From contig NZ_CP112881.1 of assembly GCF_026409565.1 (NCBI RefSeq), positions 2,921,501 to 2,985,500 on the forward strand: a stretch of DNA of 64,000 nucleotides, in the 5' to 3' direction. The notes under the pieces were generated by a model. The model was given only the letters and a program-made list of their open reading frames with translations. It was not told where the DNA came from and did no database searches. Position numbers and translations under genes: made by a program. This document shows positions 34,654-43,694 of this stretch, piece by piece. The DNA comes from Sneathiella aquimaris (GTDB taxonomy: Bacteria; Pseudomonadota; Alphaproteobacteria; Sneathiellales; Sneathiellaceae). How positions within the stretch are numbered: the stretch's first letter is position 1; each line of letters opens with the position of its first letter.

Positions 34654-34701
34654 TATCATTAAATGTCCAGTTATAGAAACTCTGATGAGAGGAGAATAAA
34701 A

Positions 34702-34995
34702 ATGACATCCCCAGTATGCTGCGACAATGGTTATGGAAAATGCCACAATGCCGAACCTCTGAACCCGACTTTGAGGATCTGGGAATGGGCAGCCCGGACC
34801 TTGAAAAAATATCGTGATAACCGAGCCAGTCAGAAAACGTTCAGTTTATTACTCGAACATGATGATTATATACTCCGGGACATCGGGATTAACCGAAATG
34901 ACATCTACCGCCTGAGAGCGCAAAGTTTCGATTACGATCCTATTGTTGAGTTACAACGCCTGCGACGCGAACGGCTCCGCAATCCTACGGATTAA
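34702..34995 (+). CDS. DUF1127 (YjiS-like) domain protein
   Basis: 97 residues. The C-terminal half has the DUF1127 pattern: WxWxxRTLxxYRDNRASQKT, LLLEHDDYILRDIGINRNDIYR. Small arginine-rich DUF1127 proteins are common in alphaproteobacteria, and some bind RNA and affect phosphate or carbon metabolism and small-RNA turnover. The N-terminus carries three cysteines (PVCCDNGYGKC), an unusual addition. I start at 34702 because GAGAGGAGA precedes it; an in-frame ATG at 34663 lacks a site. Divergent from a LysR gene that likely controls it. Confidence 0.87.
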   Translation: MTSPVCCDNGYGKCHNAEPLNPTLRIWEWAARTLKKYRDNRASQKTFSLLLEHDDYILRDIGINRNDIYRLRAQSFDYDPIVELQRLRRERLRNPTD

Positions 34996-35036
34996 TCACC
35001 GACCGGGCATCACCCTTGGCACAATCACACCAGCTG

Positions 35037-35062
35037 ACTTTGGGGGGGCTCATCCCCAAAGT
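35037..35062 (+). terminator. Hairpin downstream of the DUF1127 gene
   Basis: Nine-base stem ACTTTGGGG (35037-35045) / CCCCAAAGT (35054-35062) with an 8-base G-rich loop, 42 bases after the DUF1127 stop. It is not followed by a T-run, so it may be a 3' stabilising stem or a Rho-dependent site. The remainder of 34996-35239 shows no gene. Confidence 0.4.
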
Positions 35063-35239
35063 TAAGAATGATTTGTTGTCCCCAACTTGGTCCGCACCGT
35101 TTCTTCAATTGAAATGGTGCCTACCTTTTAAAGACTGACCCTGCACTGTCATATCCAGCAAGGACGATCAATCATACGGGATAAATCAGTTTGCTCTTCC
35201 TCCCCTTCTCGTCAATACTGATACAAAAAGGAGAGCAAA

Positions 35240-36001
35240 ATGGCTCAGAAAATCCTGATCCAGAAAGACGGCCCGATCACCATCATCACGCTTAATCGGC
35301 CAGAAGTCAGAAACGCCCTTGATCACGAAAGTGCTGACCTTCTTGCGGCCGCATTGCAGGAATTTGATCAAGATGGTGAGCAGCGCGTTGGTATTATTAC
35401 AGGCGCAGAAGGGAGTTTTTGCGCTGGTGCCGATTTAAAGGAAGCGGCCGAGAATATTAATTACAAAGCCTGGGCCGGTCATCCTGACGGCCCGCTGCAC
35501 AAGCCTTTATCCAAGCCTTTGATTGCCGCTGTCTCTGGCGCGGCTGTCGCTGGGGGTCTGGGTATCACCTTATATTGTGACATTCGAATTGCCGATGAAA
35601 CCGCTGTTTTTGGGGTTTTCTGTCGGCGATGGGGCGTCCCGATGAGTGATGGAACGCCGACCCGACTGCCGCGGCTGATCGGAATAGGGCCCGCGATGGA
35701 TATGATGCTTACAGGCAAAGGCGTGACTGCCGGGGAAGCGAAAGAGCTTGGTCTGGTAACCCGATTGAGTAAGTCGGCACACCTTCTGGACGACGCAAAG
35801 AAACTGGCTCATCAAATTGCGGCGTTTCCGCCTCTCGCGATGCTGTCAGACCGTCATGCTCTACTGGATCAGGAAGGCCGGACTGAAGCAGAAGCCCTTC
35901 AACGCGAAATGGAATTTGCACAAGAAGCACAGTTCAATGAAGCTCAATCTGGTGCAGACCGTTTTGCTAAGGGAGAAGGCCGACATGGACGATTTCATTA
36001 A
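35240..36001 (+). CDS. Crotonase-fold enoyl-CoA hydratase/isomerase family protein
   Basis: 253 residues with the crotonase fold. The CoA/oxyanion segments FCAGADLKE and GAAVAGGLG are intact. However, aligned to rat mitochondrial hydratase, the position of Glu144 is Cys128 (VFCRRWGVP) and that of Glu164 is Asp154 (PAMDMMLTG). The FCRRWGVP..DGTPTRLPRLIG segment defines a known crotonase branch of unclear reaction. So classical hydration is unlikely; thioester hydrolysis, isomerisation or another reaction is possible. A good site (AAGGAGAGC) precedes the ATG. No other beta-oxidation gene is adjacent. Confidence 0.88.
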   Translation: MAQKILIQKDGPITIITLNRPEVRNALDHESADLLAAALQEFDQDGEQRVGIITGAEGSFCAGADLKEAAENINYKAWAGHPDGPLHKPLSKPLIAAVSGAAVAGGLGITLYCDIRIADETAVFGVFCRRWGVPMSDGTPTRLPRLIGIGPAMDMMLTGKGVTAGEAKELGLVTRLSKSAHLLDDAKKLAHQIAAFPPLAMLSDRHALLDQEGRTEAEALQREMEFAQEAQFNEAQSGADRFAKGEGRHGRFH

Positions 36002-36072
36002 AGTACCTCCTGTAAAATGAATGACAGAGGGCAAGTCGTCAATATAGACGGACCAATGAGGAGAATAGCCCA

Positions 36073-36546
36073 TTGTTTGTGGAAACCGGCAGATTCATAT
36101 GTATGGCGAGCCTAACACTCACCCTGTCAGGCTGCACGAATGTGGCTCGCGTTGAAAGTGAGCGCGCAAAAACGGACTTGATAGGCCTGACCAAGACAGA
36201 CTTGATGACCTGCGCTGGCGTTCCTGAACGTGTCGGGCAAACCACTGATGGACAGGAATTTTACAGTTATTCCAGCAAGAAATCTGTTCAAGTACCCTCA
36301 GATGCAGGCTATCCCGGATTTTATCCGAGTGTCGGGCTCGGGGGCCGGCGCCACAATATGTTTGGGACTTGGCACTTTTATGGGGGAAGTCGCACCGAAA
36401 CGCGCGAATGCGTTGCAACGATTGGTCTAAAGGATGACAAAGTTGCATCGATTTCCTTTCGGCAAAATGATGCTGATGGGTTTGCTATTGCACAATGTTA
36501 TCAGATAATCCGAAACTGCCTTCCGCCTGCCAAAAACAAGCAATAG
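36073..36546 (+). CDS. Putative lipoprotein of unknown function
   Basis: 157 residues from a TTG start at 36073. A short N-terminal hydrophobic segment ends in the lipobox LSGC (Cys21), so it is likely lipid-anchored. The mature part has a GLTKTDLMTCAGVPERVG motif resembling SmpA/OmlA-like small lipoproteins, whose fold is built on a helix followed by strands, and a glycine/tyrosine-rich middle; two more Cys near the C-terminus could form a disulfide. GAGGAG lies 10-15 bases upstream. The family resemblance is weak and the function unknown. Confidence 0.7.
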   Translation: MFVETGRFICMASLTLTLSGCTNVARVESERAKTDLIGLTKTDLMTCAGVPERVGQTTDGQEFYSYSSKKSVQVPSDAGYPGFYPSVGLGGRRHNMFGTWHFYGGSRTETRECVATIGLKDDKVASISFRQNDADGFAIAQCYQIIRNCLPPAKNKQ

Positions 36547-36656
36547 CCGCAAACACCTTGCGAATGTCAAAAAGAGTAGCCTTTCCTAAAGTGCTCCTTA
36601 TGCTGTCCTAAACCTATTTCAAAATCTGGCCAATTACTGGAATTCGGATCGCTCTT

Positions 36657-37883
36657 ATGTTTTTAACGTCCAGCACATTGCCATTTCTAATTCGGGAATG
36701 GCGGTTTTTACTATTTGGCCTGTTGCTTACTTTCTGGTCCGGCCCGGGGCAGACATTTGTGATCTCATTGTTCGGCAAACAGATCCGCCAGGATTTTTTG
36801 TTAAGCCATAGTGAATACGGCGCTTTATATACCGCAGGCACGTTACTAAGCGCCCTTTGCCTTTGGAAAGCAGGTCCGCTTGTCGATCGAACTCCCCTCA
36901 GACAAATCGCTTTTAAAATGGCCGTCTTAATGGTTGTTGTGACGGCTTTATTCCCCTTCGCGTTTGACCTCATCAGCTTGTTTCTTGGTATCTTTGCCTT
37001 GCGCTTCTGTGGTCAGGGAATGCTCAATCATATCTCGCTCACTGCCATGGCACGCAGGTATGAAAACGAGCGAGGACGGGCCCTTGCGATTGCCGGTCTC
37101 GGGTTTCCTCTAGCAGAGGCCCTGCTGCCCCCATTGATCGTTTACGGACTTGCCATCACTCAATGGCAGACCCTCTGGTATCTTCTTGCAGCCTGCATGG
37201 CCCTGACATTACTTCCCCTTATCCCATATCTGATTGTACGCACCCCTGATCAGGACGGCGGCGGAGCGTCCACGGCTGATGGACAAAGGGAAGATCAACA
37301 GACAAATTGGACAAGGGCACAAATTCTGAAAGACGGTCGGTTTTACCTGATTGCCATCACACCGATGATGCAATCCGCTGCCATCACTGCGTTTTTCTTC
37401 CATCAGGTCTTTTTAATCGAAGAAAAAAACTGGTCCTTTGGATGGTGGAGCCTGTGTTTTACATTTTTTGCGGGCTTTAGCCTGCTCGGTGGTGTTTTTT
37501 CGGGCATTCTGGTGGACCTTTTCCGAGCACGCCGGCTAGTGCCCTTCATCCTTCTCCCTCTCGCGTTAGGGATCTATCTTTTCGGCCAATCCGAACAATC
37601 GTTTATGGCAGCGGTTATTATGTCTACCTTGGGCTTTGGTGCCGGCATGACAAACCCTGTTATGTCGTCCTTGCTACCCGAACTATATGGCACCCGCCAT
37701 TTAGGAGCGATCCGGGCAGCCGCGACCGTTGTCATGGTGTTTGGATCCGCCCTTGGACCAATCCTTCTGGGATGGGCCTTGGATGCGGGTTTTGATATCA
37801 TCAATATTTCCAACAGTATTGCAGTCGCTGGATTAATCAGTGGGTTACTTTGCTACATTGCGGTTAAGCAGGATCAGCCGTAA
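36657..37883 (+). CDS. MFS transporter
   Basis: 408-residue transporter with twelve predicted helices. The loop 2-3 region (KAGPLVDRTPLRQ) and the second-half repeat (GVFSGILVDLFRARRLV) show the major facilitator G-x-x-x-D-R-x-x-R pattern. The substrate cannot be read from sequence. Its last ten bases overlap the end of the convergent TRIC-type gene. The nearest upstream gene is a lipoprotein 110 bases away and is probably separate. Confidence 0.9.
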   Translation: MFLTSSTLPFLIREWRFLLFGLLLTFWSGPGQTFVISLFGKQIRQDFLLSHSEYGALYTAGTLLSALCLWKAGPLVDRTPLRQIAFKMAVLMVVVTALFPFAFDLISLFLGIFALRFCGQGMLNHISLTAMARRYENERGRALAIAGLGFPLAEALLPPLIVYGLAITQWQTLWYLLAACMALTLLPLIPYLIVRTPDQDGGGASTADGQREDQQTNWTRAQILKDGRFYLIAITPMMQSAAITAFFFHQVFLIEEKNWSFGWWSLCFTFFAGFSLLGGVFSGILVDLFRARRLVPFILLPLALGIYLFGQSEQSFMAAVIMSTLGFGAGMTNPVMSSLLPELYGTRHLGAIRAAATVVMVFGSALGPILLGWALDAGFDIINISNSIAVAGLISGLLCYIAVKQDQP

Positions 37884-38506
37884 TCCCGCCCCGCGCGCCC
37901 TTTATACCTTGGCAATGACCATCCAAGTGCTATCCCGCCTGCTCGGATCAGGAAACCTACCAATATGGCAATAAAGACAGCGAAAACCTGTGCAAGTCCT
38001 GCATAGGTAAGGCCAAGATAACTTCCGGCCGCGAATAAAGCCGCCGTTACATAAACTTCGGGCTGTAACAGCAACGGTTTTTCGCCAGCAGCAATGTCGC
38101 GCGCCAATCCGCCAAATGTTGCTGTCATAACCCCAAAGGCGACAGAAGCCAACGGAGATGCCCCACTTTTCATCGCAATATGCGCGCCCATCACACCAAA
38201 AGCGGACAGTCCGACCGCATCTGCCCACAACAACGCTACATAGCGTTTTTGAAGTTTATGCGCCGTAAAGAAAACAAGAACGGCAACTCCAAAACAAACG
38301 ACAAGATATCTTTGGTCCGTGATCCAAAAAACCGGGCGATCCAAAATGAGATCCCGCAAAGTACCTCCACCAATACCGGTCAATGTCGCCATCAGGGTAA
38401 ATCCGACGATATCCATTTCCTTGCGGCTGGCGACCAGGCTCCCGGACGCTGCAAAAACGGCAACTCCCACCAAGTCGAGTATCGAAATGAGCAAATTTAA
38501 TTCCAT
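37874..38506 (-). CDS. TRIC-type cation channel family protein (UPF0126/YadS)
   Basis: 210 residues from the preferred start, with two repeats of three transmembrane helices plus one. Family signatures are GVAVFAASGSLVA..KEMD and GIGGGTLRDLIL in the first repeat and GVMTATFGGLARDI in the second. Prokaryotic TRIC channels conduct monovalent cations; in bacteria some members are linked to glycine or osmotic handling, which is uncertain here. The ATG at 38506 gives the standard N-terminus; an open frame to 38620 would add a non-family extension. Convergent with, and overlapping, the MFS gene. Confidence 0.88.
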   Translation of the reverse strand: MELNLLISILDLVGVAVFAASGSLVASRKEMDIVGFTLMATLTGIGGGTLRDLILDRPVFWITDQRYLVVCFGVAVLVFFTAHKLQKRYVALLWADAVGLSAFGVMGAHIAMKSGASPLASVAFGVMTATFGGLARDIAAGEKPLLLQPEVYVTAALFAAGSYLGLTYAGLAQVFAVFIAILVGFLIRAGGIALGWSLPRYKGRAGRDYG

Positions 38507-38623
38507 GGTCAAACTATGGCATAGAAGCTTCAGCAGGAAAACGCTTGATAACAAAACAGCACCCGCTAAAGTAAAATAACTCAATAATAATACTTTTCCC
38601 CACCATCCGGGAGGCAACATCGC

Positions 38624-39820
38624 ATGAGATTTCTGACATTCGCCGCCATTTTATTGCTGTTCTCAGGTCCCGTAATTGCCGAAGAAACAACACCGCCCGA
38701 AAAAGTTGGATTGTCGTCAAAGCATCTTGAAAAAATTGACCAGGGCCTGAAGGACCATATCGCAGAAGGAAAAATAAACGGTGCCTCTCTCTCCATCATG
38801 CGTAAAGGAAAATTGGTCTACCATAAGGCCTTTGGTACCCGCGGCGGCGACGCAGCTAAAGGGCCATTGAAGGTAAACGACATCCACCGGATCTATTCGA
38901 TGACCAAGCCGATCACCTCTGTCGGCATCATGATGCTCGTTGAAAAGGGGAAAATAAACCTGAACGATCCGGTGTCCCGATACATTCCTGCTTTTAGCAG
39001 ATCAAAAGTTTTGAAACAGGGGCAGCTTCTGCCCGTGGAGAAGGCCATCACCATCAAGGACCTGCTTCGTCACACATCCGGTATTGTTTATGGTTTCTTT
39101 GGAGATACAGAAGCACGAACAGAATATAAAAAGATAAATCTATACGATATAAACAAACCAACTGCGCAGATTATTGATGAGATTGCGTCTCTGCCGTTAG
39201 AGCACCAACCGGGAACAACATGGGAATACAGCCATTCAACAGACGTTCTTGGTCATATTATCGAAATTGTTTCGGGCCAAAAACTGGACACTTATCTGTC
39301 AGAGAAAATTCTGTCCCCGCTTGGAATGAAAGATACAGCCTTTTCCGTCCCGCTTGCCAAGAAAAACAGAGTTGTTGAACCAACCTTTCAAGGATTAAGC
39401 GACCCTTTTGCGGATCGGAATTACCTCTCAGGCGGCGGTGGATTATTTTCAACATCAGAAGACTATCTTAAGTTTACCTCAATGATGCTGAACAAAGGCA
39501 TCTATGACGGCACCCGTTACCTCGAAGAGAAAACCATTGAGATGATGACAAGCAATCAACTGGGCAGCATCAGACCCGGTAATTATGATTTGCTTGGAAA
39601 GGAAAACGGCTTCGGTTTGGGCGTTTCTATTCGGCTCACCAAGGACGGGCAACCCGCAGGTAGCAAAGGAGATTATTGGTGGGGTGGTTACGCCGGCACC
39701 TATTTCTGGATTGATCCACAGAAAGAAATGATCGCAGTGTATATGATGCAACAACCGGATCAACGCCGGGCCATGCGGTCATTGATCAGAAACTGGGTCT
39801 ATGCTGCACTCATGGATTAA
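38624..39820 (+). CDS. Serine hydrolase of the class C beta-lactamase family
   Basis: 398 residues with a cleavable signal peptide (VIAEE). The penicillin-binding fold is shown by SMTK (SxxK nucleophile and lysine) and YSHS (the YxN-equivalent). GGGAGGC precedes the ATG. Members include esterases, D-aminopeptidases and carboxylesterases (EstB-like); true beta-lactamase activity is not implied. It acts in the periplasm. Divergent from the TRIC-type gene and convergent with the MATE gene. Confidence 0.9.
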   Translation: MRFLTFAAILLLFSGPVIAEETTPPEKVGLSSKHLEKIDQGLKDHIAEGKINGASLSIMRKGKLVYHKAFGTRGGDAAKGPLKVNDIHRIYSMTKPITSVGIMMLVEKGKINLNDPVSRYIPAFSRSKVLKQGQLLPVEKAITIKDLLRHTSGIVYGFFGDTEARTEYKKINLYDINKPTAQIIDEIASLPLEHQPGTTWEYSHSTDVLGHIIEIVSGQKLDTYLSEKILSPLGMKDTAFSVPLAKKNRVVEPTFQGLSDPFADRNYLSGGGGLFSTSEDYLKFTSMMLNKGIYDGTRYLEEKTIEMMTSNQLGSIRPGNYDLLGKENGFGLGVSIRLTKDGQPAGSKGDYWWGGYAGTYFWIDPQKEMIAVYMMQQPDQRRAMRSLIRNWVYAALMD

Positions 39821-39830
39821 TACCAGTGGC

Positions 39831-39867
39831 GATAGGGAAAAGGGCTACTGAAGGCCCTTTCCCTATC
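39831..39867. terminator. Bidirectional hairpin between convergent serine hydrolase and MATE genes
   Basis: Arms GATAGGGAAA-A-GGGC and GCCCTTTCCCTATC pair over 14 bases with one bulged A and an 8-base loop. It lies 10 bases after the hydrolase stop and overlaps the last codon and stop of the MATE gene, so it could serve both. No long T-run is present. Confidence 0.6.
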
Positions 39868-41290
39868 CAATTGTTGAATTTGACGCACCGCCGATCAAAT
39901 GGGCTCGATTGGCACGCCGCCACGAACCCAGAAGTAGTGGAAGGGCAGAAAAAACGCCATAGGCCACAAAGCTGGCCGCAATACAGTACAACAACGCCAT
40001 AAACGAGAACGTTTGCGCTACAACCAGATGGCCCAAACCGACAGCGATAATCAGCCGACCGATGCCAGCAAGGACGGGCCAAAGAACAGCGTGGGCGCCT
40101 TGTGAAGCAAAATATAAAGAAAGACCAAGCCCAAAGAAAAAATAACAGGGACCAACGACCGCAAGATACTGTCCTGCAAACCCAAAAACAGCCATATCTT
40201 CAGTAAACAAACCCGCCCAGCTTGTTGGAAACAATCCAACCCAAAGTCCAATTCCCCCACAGACACCCGCCGCGATACCGCCGCCAATCCAGGCGATCTT
40301 CTCTGCACGCTTGACCTGCCCGGCACCAATATTACTGCCGACAAGAGAGATCATCGCGGCCCCCAACCCAAACACCACAGGAACCAGCACAAATTCAAGC
40401 CGTGCGCCAATACCAAACCCGGCAAGAGCCTGCTCACCAAACGTTGCGACCAGTGAGGTCAGAAAAACAATTGAGGCGATCGATAAAAACGGATTGAGCG
40501 AGGCAACCATTCCTACCTTAAAGAAATCACCCCAAATGGACCGGTTCATTTTGAAAAATTTCTGTTCAAAAGAAATTGTAGATTGCCCTGAATGAATTTT
40601 CAGAAACACAATTAATGCGCCGATCGCGTTCGCAATGACCATCCCCCATCCAATACCCGCGATACCCAGATTTGGCATGCCAAACCATCCCTGGCTCAAT
40701 CCCCCTCCACAAAAAATTTGAATAATTGCAGTCAGGATCATTGCCCGAGCCGGAGATTTCATATCGCCAGCGCCCCTCAATAGGCTACACAAAATATTGA
40801 AGAACCAGACAAAAACCACGCCTGTAAACAGTGCTTCTGCATACAGAACCGCCTGATCGAGGCTCTCTCCTTTTCCGCCGACAAGACCAAAAATTTGCAC
40901 ACTGAAATTCAGGAATATCAACGAAAATAAAACCGGCGCGAAAACGGCGACGACACTAGCATGCCAAACAATGGCCTGCGCTTTCGCATGATCCCCGGCA
41001 CCAAGAGATCTTGCCAGAGTGGCAGCTATAACACCCCCCATCGACCCGGCACTCAACATCTGCATCAATATAACCATCGGAAAAGCGAGAGCCAAACCAG
41101 CAAGCGCAGAAGTCCCCAACTGACCAACGAACCATAATTCGGCCATCGTTACCAACGCCATAATCACAAATCCTGCAATATTGGGCGCGGCTAGTTTTAG
41201 AAGCGTCGGAACAATGGGCGCCGTCAAAATCCTGGTAAGGGGCGGCACCGTCATTTTAGGGGGCCGTTGGTCGATTTTGGGTCTGGTCAT
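39863..41290 (-). CDS. MATE family efflux transporter
   Basis: 475 residues, twelve predicted helices in two bundles. MATE features are the start of the first bundle (KLAAPNIAGFVIMALVTMAELWFVGQLGTSALAG) and the corresponding second-half helix with LVATFGEQALAGFGIGARLE. The family exports cationic drugs or metabolites with sodium or proton antiport. It is monocistronic. The upstream 188 bases include the ALDH terminator and no gene. Confidence 0.93.
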   Translation of the reverse strand: MTRPKIDQRPPKMTVPPLTRILTAPIVPTLLKLAAPNIAGFVIMALVTMAELWFVGQLGTSALAGLALAFPMVILMQMLSAGSMGGVIAATLARSLGAGDHAKAQAIVWHASVVAVFAPVLFSLIFLNFSVQIFGLVGGKGESLDQAVLYAEALFTGVVFVWFFNILCSLLRGAGDMKSPARAMILTAIIQIFCGGGLSQGWFGMPNLGIAGIGWGMVIANAIGALIVFLKIHSGQSTISFEQKFFKMNRSIWGDFFKVGMVASLNPFLSIASIVFLTSLVATFGEQALAGFGIGARLEFVLVPVVFGLGAAMISLVGSNIGAGQVKRAEKIAWIGGGIAAGVCGGIGLWVGLFPTSWAGLFTEDMAVFGFAGQYLAVVGPCYFFFGLGLSLYFASQGAHAVLWPVLAGIGRLIIAVGLGHLVVAQTFSFMALLYCIAASFVAYGVFSALPLLLGSWRRANRAHLIGGASNSTIG

Positions 41291-41426
41291 TCCAAGAACG
41301 CTCCGTAAGTTTATTTTTTGTACTCACTACATTAATGAACAAATCCACATTGTCAATCACTCACCGTGTCTTGTTTATTAAATTTAACCGGTTTATACTA
41401 TTTTACATGAATTACATTGAGGGCAA

Positions 41427-41454
41427 TAAAAAAGGCGCCAAATTTCGGCGCCTT
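41427..41454 (-). terminator. Rho-independent terminator of the aldehyde dehydrogenase gene
   Basis: Perfect 8-bp GC-rich stem AAGGCGCC (41432-41439) / GGCGCCTT (41447-41454) with a 7-base loop. On the minus strand it is followed by six T residues, 25 bases after the stop of the 41479-42942 gene. Confidence 0.88.
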
Positions 41455-41478
41455 CTTCTTAATGATACTCGTTCAGGA

Positions 41479-42942
41479 TTAGTTGTTGCTCCAACCACTA
41501 ACGGATTTCACTTCAAGGAAATCTTCGAGTCCCCAAACGCCACCTTCGCGACCATTACCGGATTGCTTGTATCCACCGAAAGGTGCTCCGGCACCGCGCA
41601 TCTGACCGTTCATTTCAACCATGCCCGAACGCAACCGACGTGCGACCCGGCGAGCTTTGTCCATATCCGTTGTCTGAACATAATTGGTCAAACCGTAAAC
41701 AGTGTCATTGGCAATTTCTACCGCTTCCTCTTCCGTATCAAACGGGATCATTGCCAGAACAGGACCAAAGATCTCTTCCCGCGCAATTGTCATCTCGTTA
41801 TTGACATCCGCAAAAACAGTAGGACGCACGAAATAACCTTTTTCAAGTCCTTCTGGACGCCCTAACCCGCCAGCAACAACTCTTGCACCTTCAGAGATCC
41901 CTTTTTCAATCAATCCCTGAATTTTATTGAATTGGGCTTCGGAAACAACCGGTCCAATATGGCGACCTTCTTCAGCAGAAGGGCCAACAGCAACACCAGC
42001 AGCAACTTCTGCAGCAATATCAACCGCTTTGTCATAAATTGACCGCTCGACCAACATACGGGTCGGTGCATTACAAGATTGGCCAGTGTTATTCATGCAT
42101 TGGATGATACCGCGCTTGACCGCTTTTTCATCCGCGTCGGCGAAGACCACGTTCGCGCCTTTACCGCCGAGTTCCAACGCCACCCGTTTGACGGTATCCG
42201 CAGCGTTCTTCGAAATGGCAATACCAGCCCGTGTAGAACCGGTAAAGGAAATCATATCAACGTCTTTGTGGCCAGAAAGCTGGCTTCCAACGCCCATGCC
42301 ATCACCGTTCACCAGATTGAAGACACCGGCGGGAATGCCTGCTTCGTCTACAAATTCTGCAAATAACAGTGAAGACAACGGTGCAATTTCAGATGGTTTC
42401 AAGACAACAGTACAGCCGACTGCCATTGCTGGAACTGCCTTCAACGTCACCTGGTTCATTGGCCAGTTCCAAGGCGTGATCAGACCACACACCCCCACCG
42501 GCTCATATAAAATCTGATCGTTGGGCGCATGCGCCCCTAGTTCACGGTCGAATTCAAAGGATTTGAAGGCCCGGATAAAATTCTTGATATGCGCGTATCC
42601 AGACCCGGACTGAGCAGTCTGTGCCAAAGAGATGGGGGCCCCCATTTCCATGGAAATGGCTTCACCCATTTCAGCGCTGCGTGCTTTATATATCTCAGCG
42701 AGCTTTTCGATATAACCAATGCGCTCTTCTGCTGATCTTTCGCTCCACGGAATAAAGGCATCTTTAGCCGCTTTAACAGCAGCATCTGTGTCTGCCTGAC
42801 TACCCAGTGAAATAACCGCACACGCTTCTTCCGTAGAAGGGTTAATCACGTCCAGGTCATTTTCCTTGGCCGGTGAAACCCACTGACCATTGATATAAAA
42901 TTTGCGTTTGTCTAACACAATTCGGCTCCCGTTCTTTTTCAT
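41479..42942 (-). CDS. NAD-dependent aldehyde dehydrogenase family protein
   Basis: 487 residues with all catalytic elements: the Rossmann segment PWNWPMNQ and GSTRAGI, the general base Glu in LELGGKGANVV, the nucleophile Cys in NNTGQSCNAPTRM, and EEIFGPVLA. The C-terminal GGYKQSGNGREGG is typical. The physiological aldehyde is not evident. Single-gene unit with a strong terminator. The 183 bases upstream hold its promoter and nothing else recognisable. Confidence 0.94.
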   Translation of the reverse strand: MKKNGSRIVLDKRKFYINGQWVSPAKENDLDVINPSTEEACAVISLGSQADTDAAVKAAKDAFIPWSERSAEERIGYIEKLAEIYKARSAEMGEAISMEMGAPISLAQTAQSGSGYAHIKNFIRAFKSFEFDRELGAHAPNDQILYEPVGVCGLITPWNWPMNQVTLKAVPAMAVGCTVVLKPSEIAPLSSLLFAEFVDEAGIPAGVFNLVNGDGMGVGSQLSGHKDVDMISFTGSTRAGIAISKNAADTVKRVALELGGKGANVVFADADEKAVKRGIIQCMNNTGQSCNAPTRMLVERSIYDKAVDIAAEVAAGVAVGPSAEEGRHIGPVVSEAQFNKIQGLIEKGISEGARVVAGGLGRPEGLEKGYFVRPTVFADVNNEMTIAREEIFGPVLAMIPFDTEEEAVEIANDTVYGLTNYVQTTDMDKARRVARRLRSGMVEMNGQMRGAGAPFGGYKQSGNGREGGVWGLEDFLEVKSVSGWSNN

Positions 42943-43125
42943 TTTTCTACACCAGCATTTTAGCCTTCATCACATATGAGATGAATTCCGGTCCAAAGGC
43001 TGTCGATAAATAGCTCGTGTTTCTGATAGACTAAAGGTGCAACTAATTACCGCACTGCACAAGTCAAAATTTCGGATTATTTATGTAAGGTCTGCAAATC
43101 ATCTTCAGAACAGGCCTATTTCCAA

Positions 43126-43662
43126 TCACACATATTGCAGCCGTTTCTTAGGATCAAAAACCGGCTCGTGATTATAAACCAAAAGCCTGAGCTTGTCTTT
43201 GCTGGTCGTTGCGTAGAAATCATCACCCGCTTGATCCCATTCCCTGTTGCCGCCTGTTAATTTATTGTCTGCCCGGCGAATGGAATGGCAGGGCCGGTTA
43301 CCTAAAAAGGCAAGGCGCGCCTTGCGGTTGTTTCCCCACACTCCCATTCCCCGGAATTCGGGCCGCACCGCGACCCAACAGGATTCAACACTATAAGGAT
43401 TATACATTTCGATAGCGCCCGCCCTCTCAAACAGATGACGATGATAGGCTTCCTGTGCGAAACGAACCGCCCCAACGCCTAAAATATGAGAGGTTTCATC
43501 AATGGTCAGAAACAGCATCTCCGACATCGGTAATCCCCGCTTCAGATTTGCCAATGGGACTTCACCGCTGGCCAGAACAATTTTCGCAAACGCATCCAGG
43601 GCTTTTTCCGGGGCATTTACAGGACGCACACACAAGGTGCGTATTTTTTTAACCTCTACCAT
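43126..43662 (-). CDS. Putative GNAT-fold acyltransferase
   Basis: 178 residues. The central part resembles a GNAT motif A: ESCWVAVRPEFRGMGVWG, where VxPxxRGxGxW would bind the acyl-CoA pyrophosphate; a preceding strand (HILGVGAVRF) fits motif D/C. The family is not certain and the N- and C-termini are unfamiliar. A GAGGAGAG site lies before the ATG. It starts 32 bases after the adenosine/adenine deaminase stop on the same strand and may be co-transcribed. Confidence 0.6.
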   Translation of the reverse strand: MVEVKKIRTLCVRPVNAPEKALDAFAKIVLASGEVPLANLKRGLPMSEMLFLTIDETSHILGVGAVRFAQEAYHRHLFERAGAIEMYNPYSVESCWVAVRPEFRGMGVWGNNRKARLAFLGNRPCHSIRRADNKLTGGNREWDQAGDDFYATTSKDKLRLLVYNHEPVFDPKKRLQYV

Positions 43663-43694
43663 CGGGCTCTCTCCTCATTCCGGGGAACAGCTTT

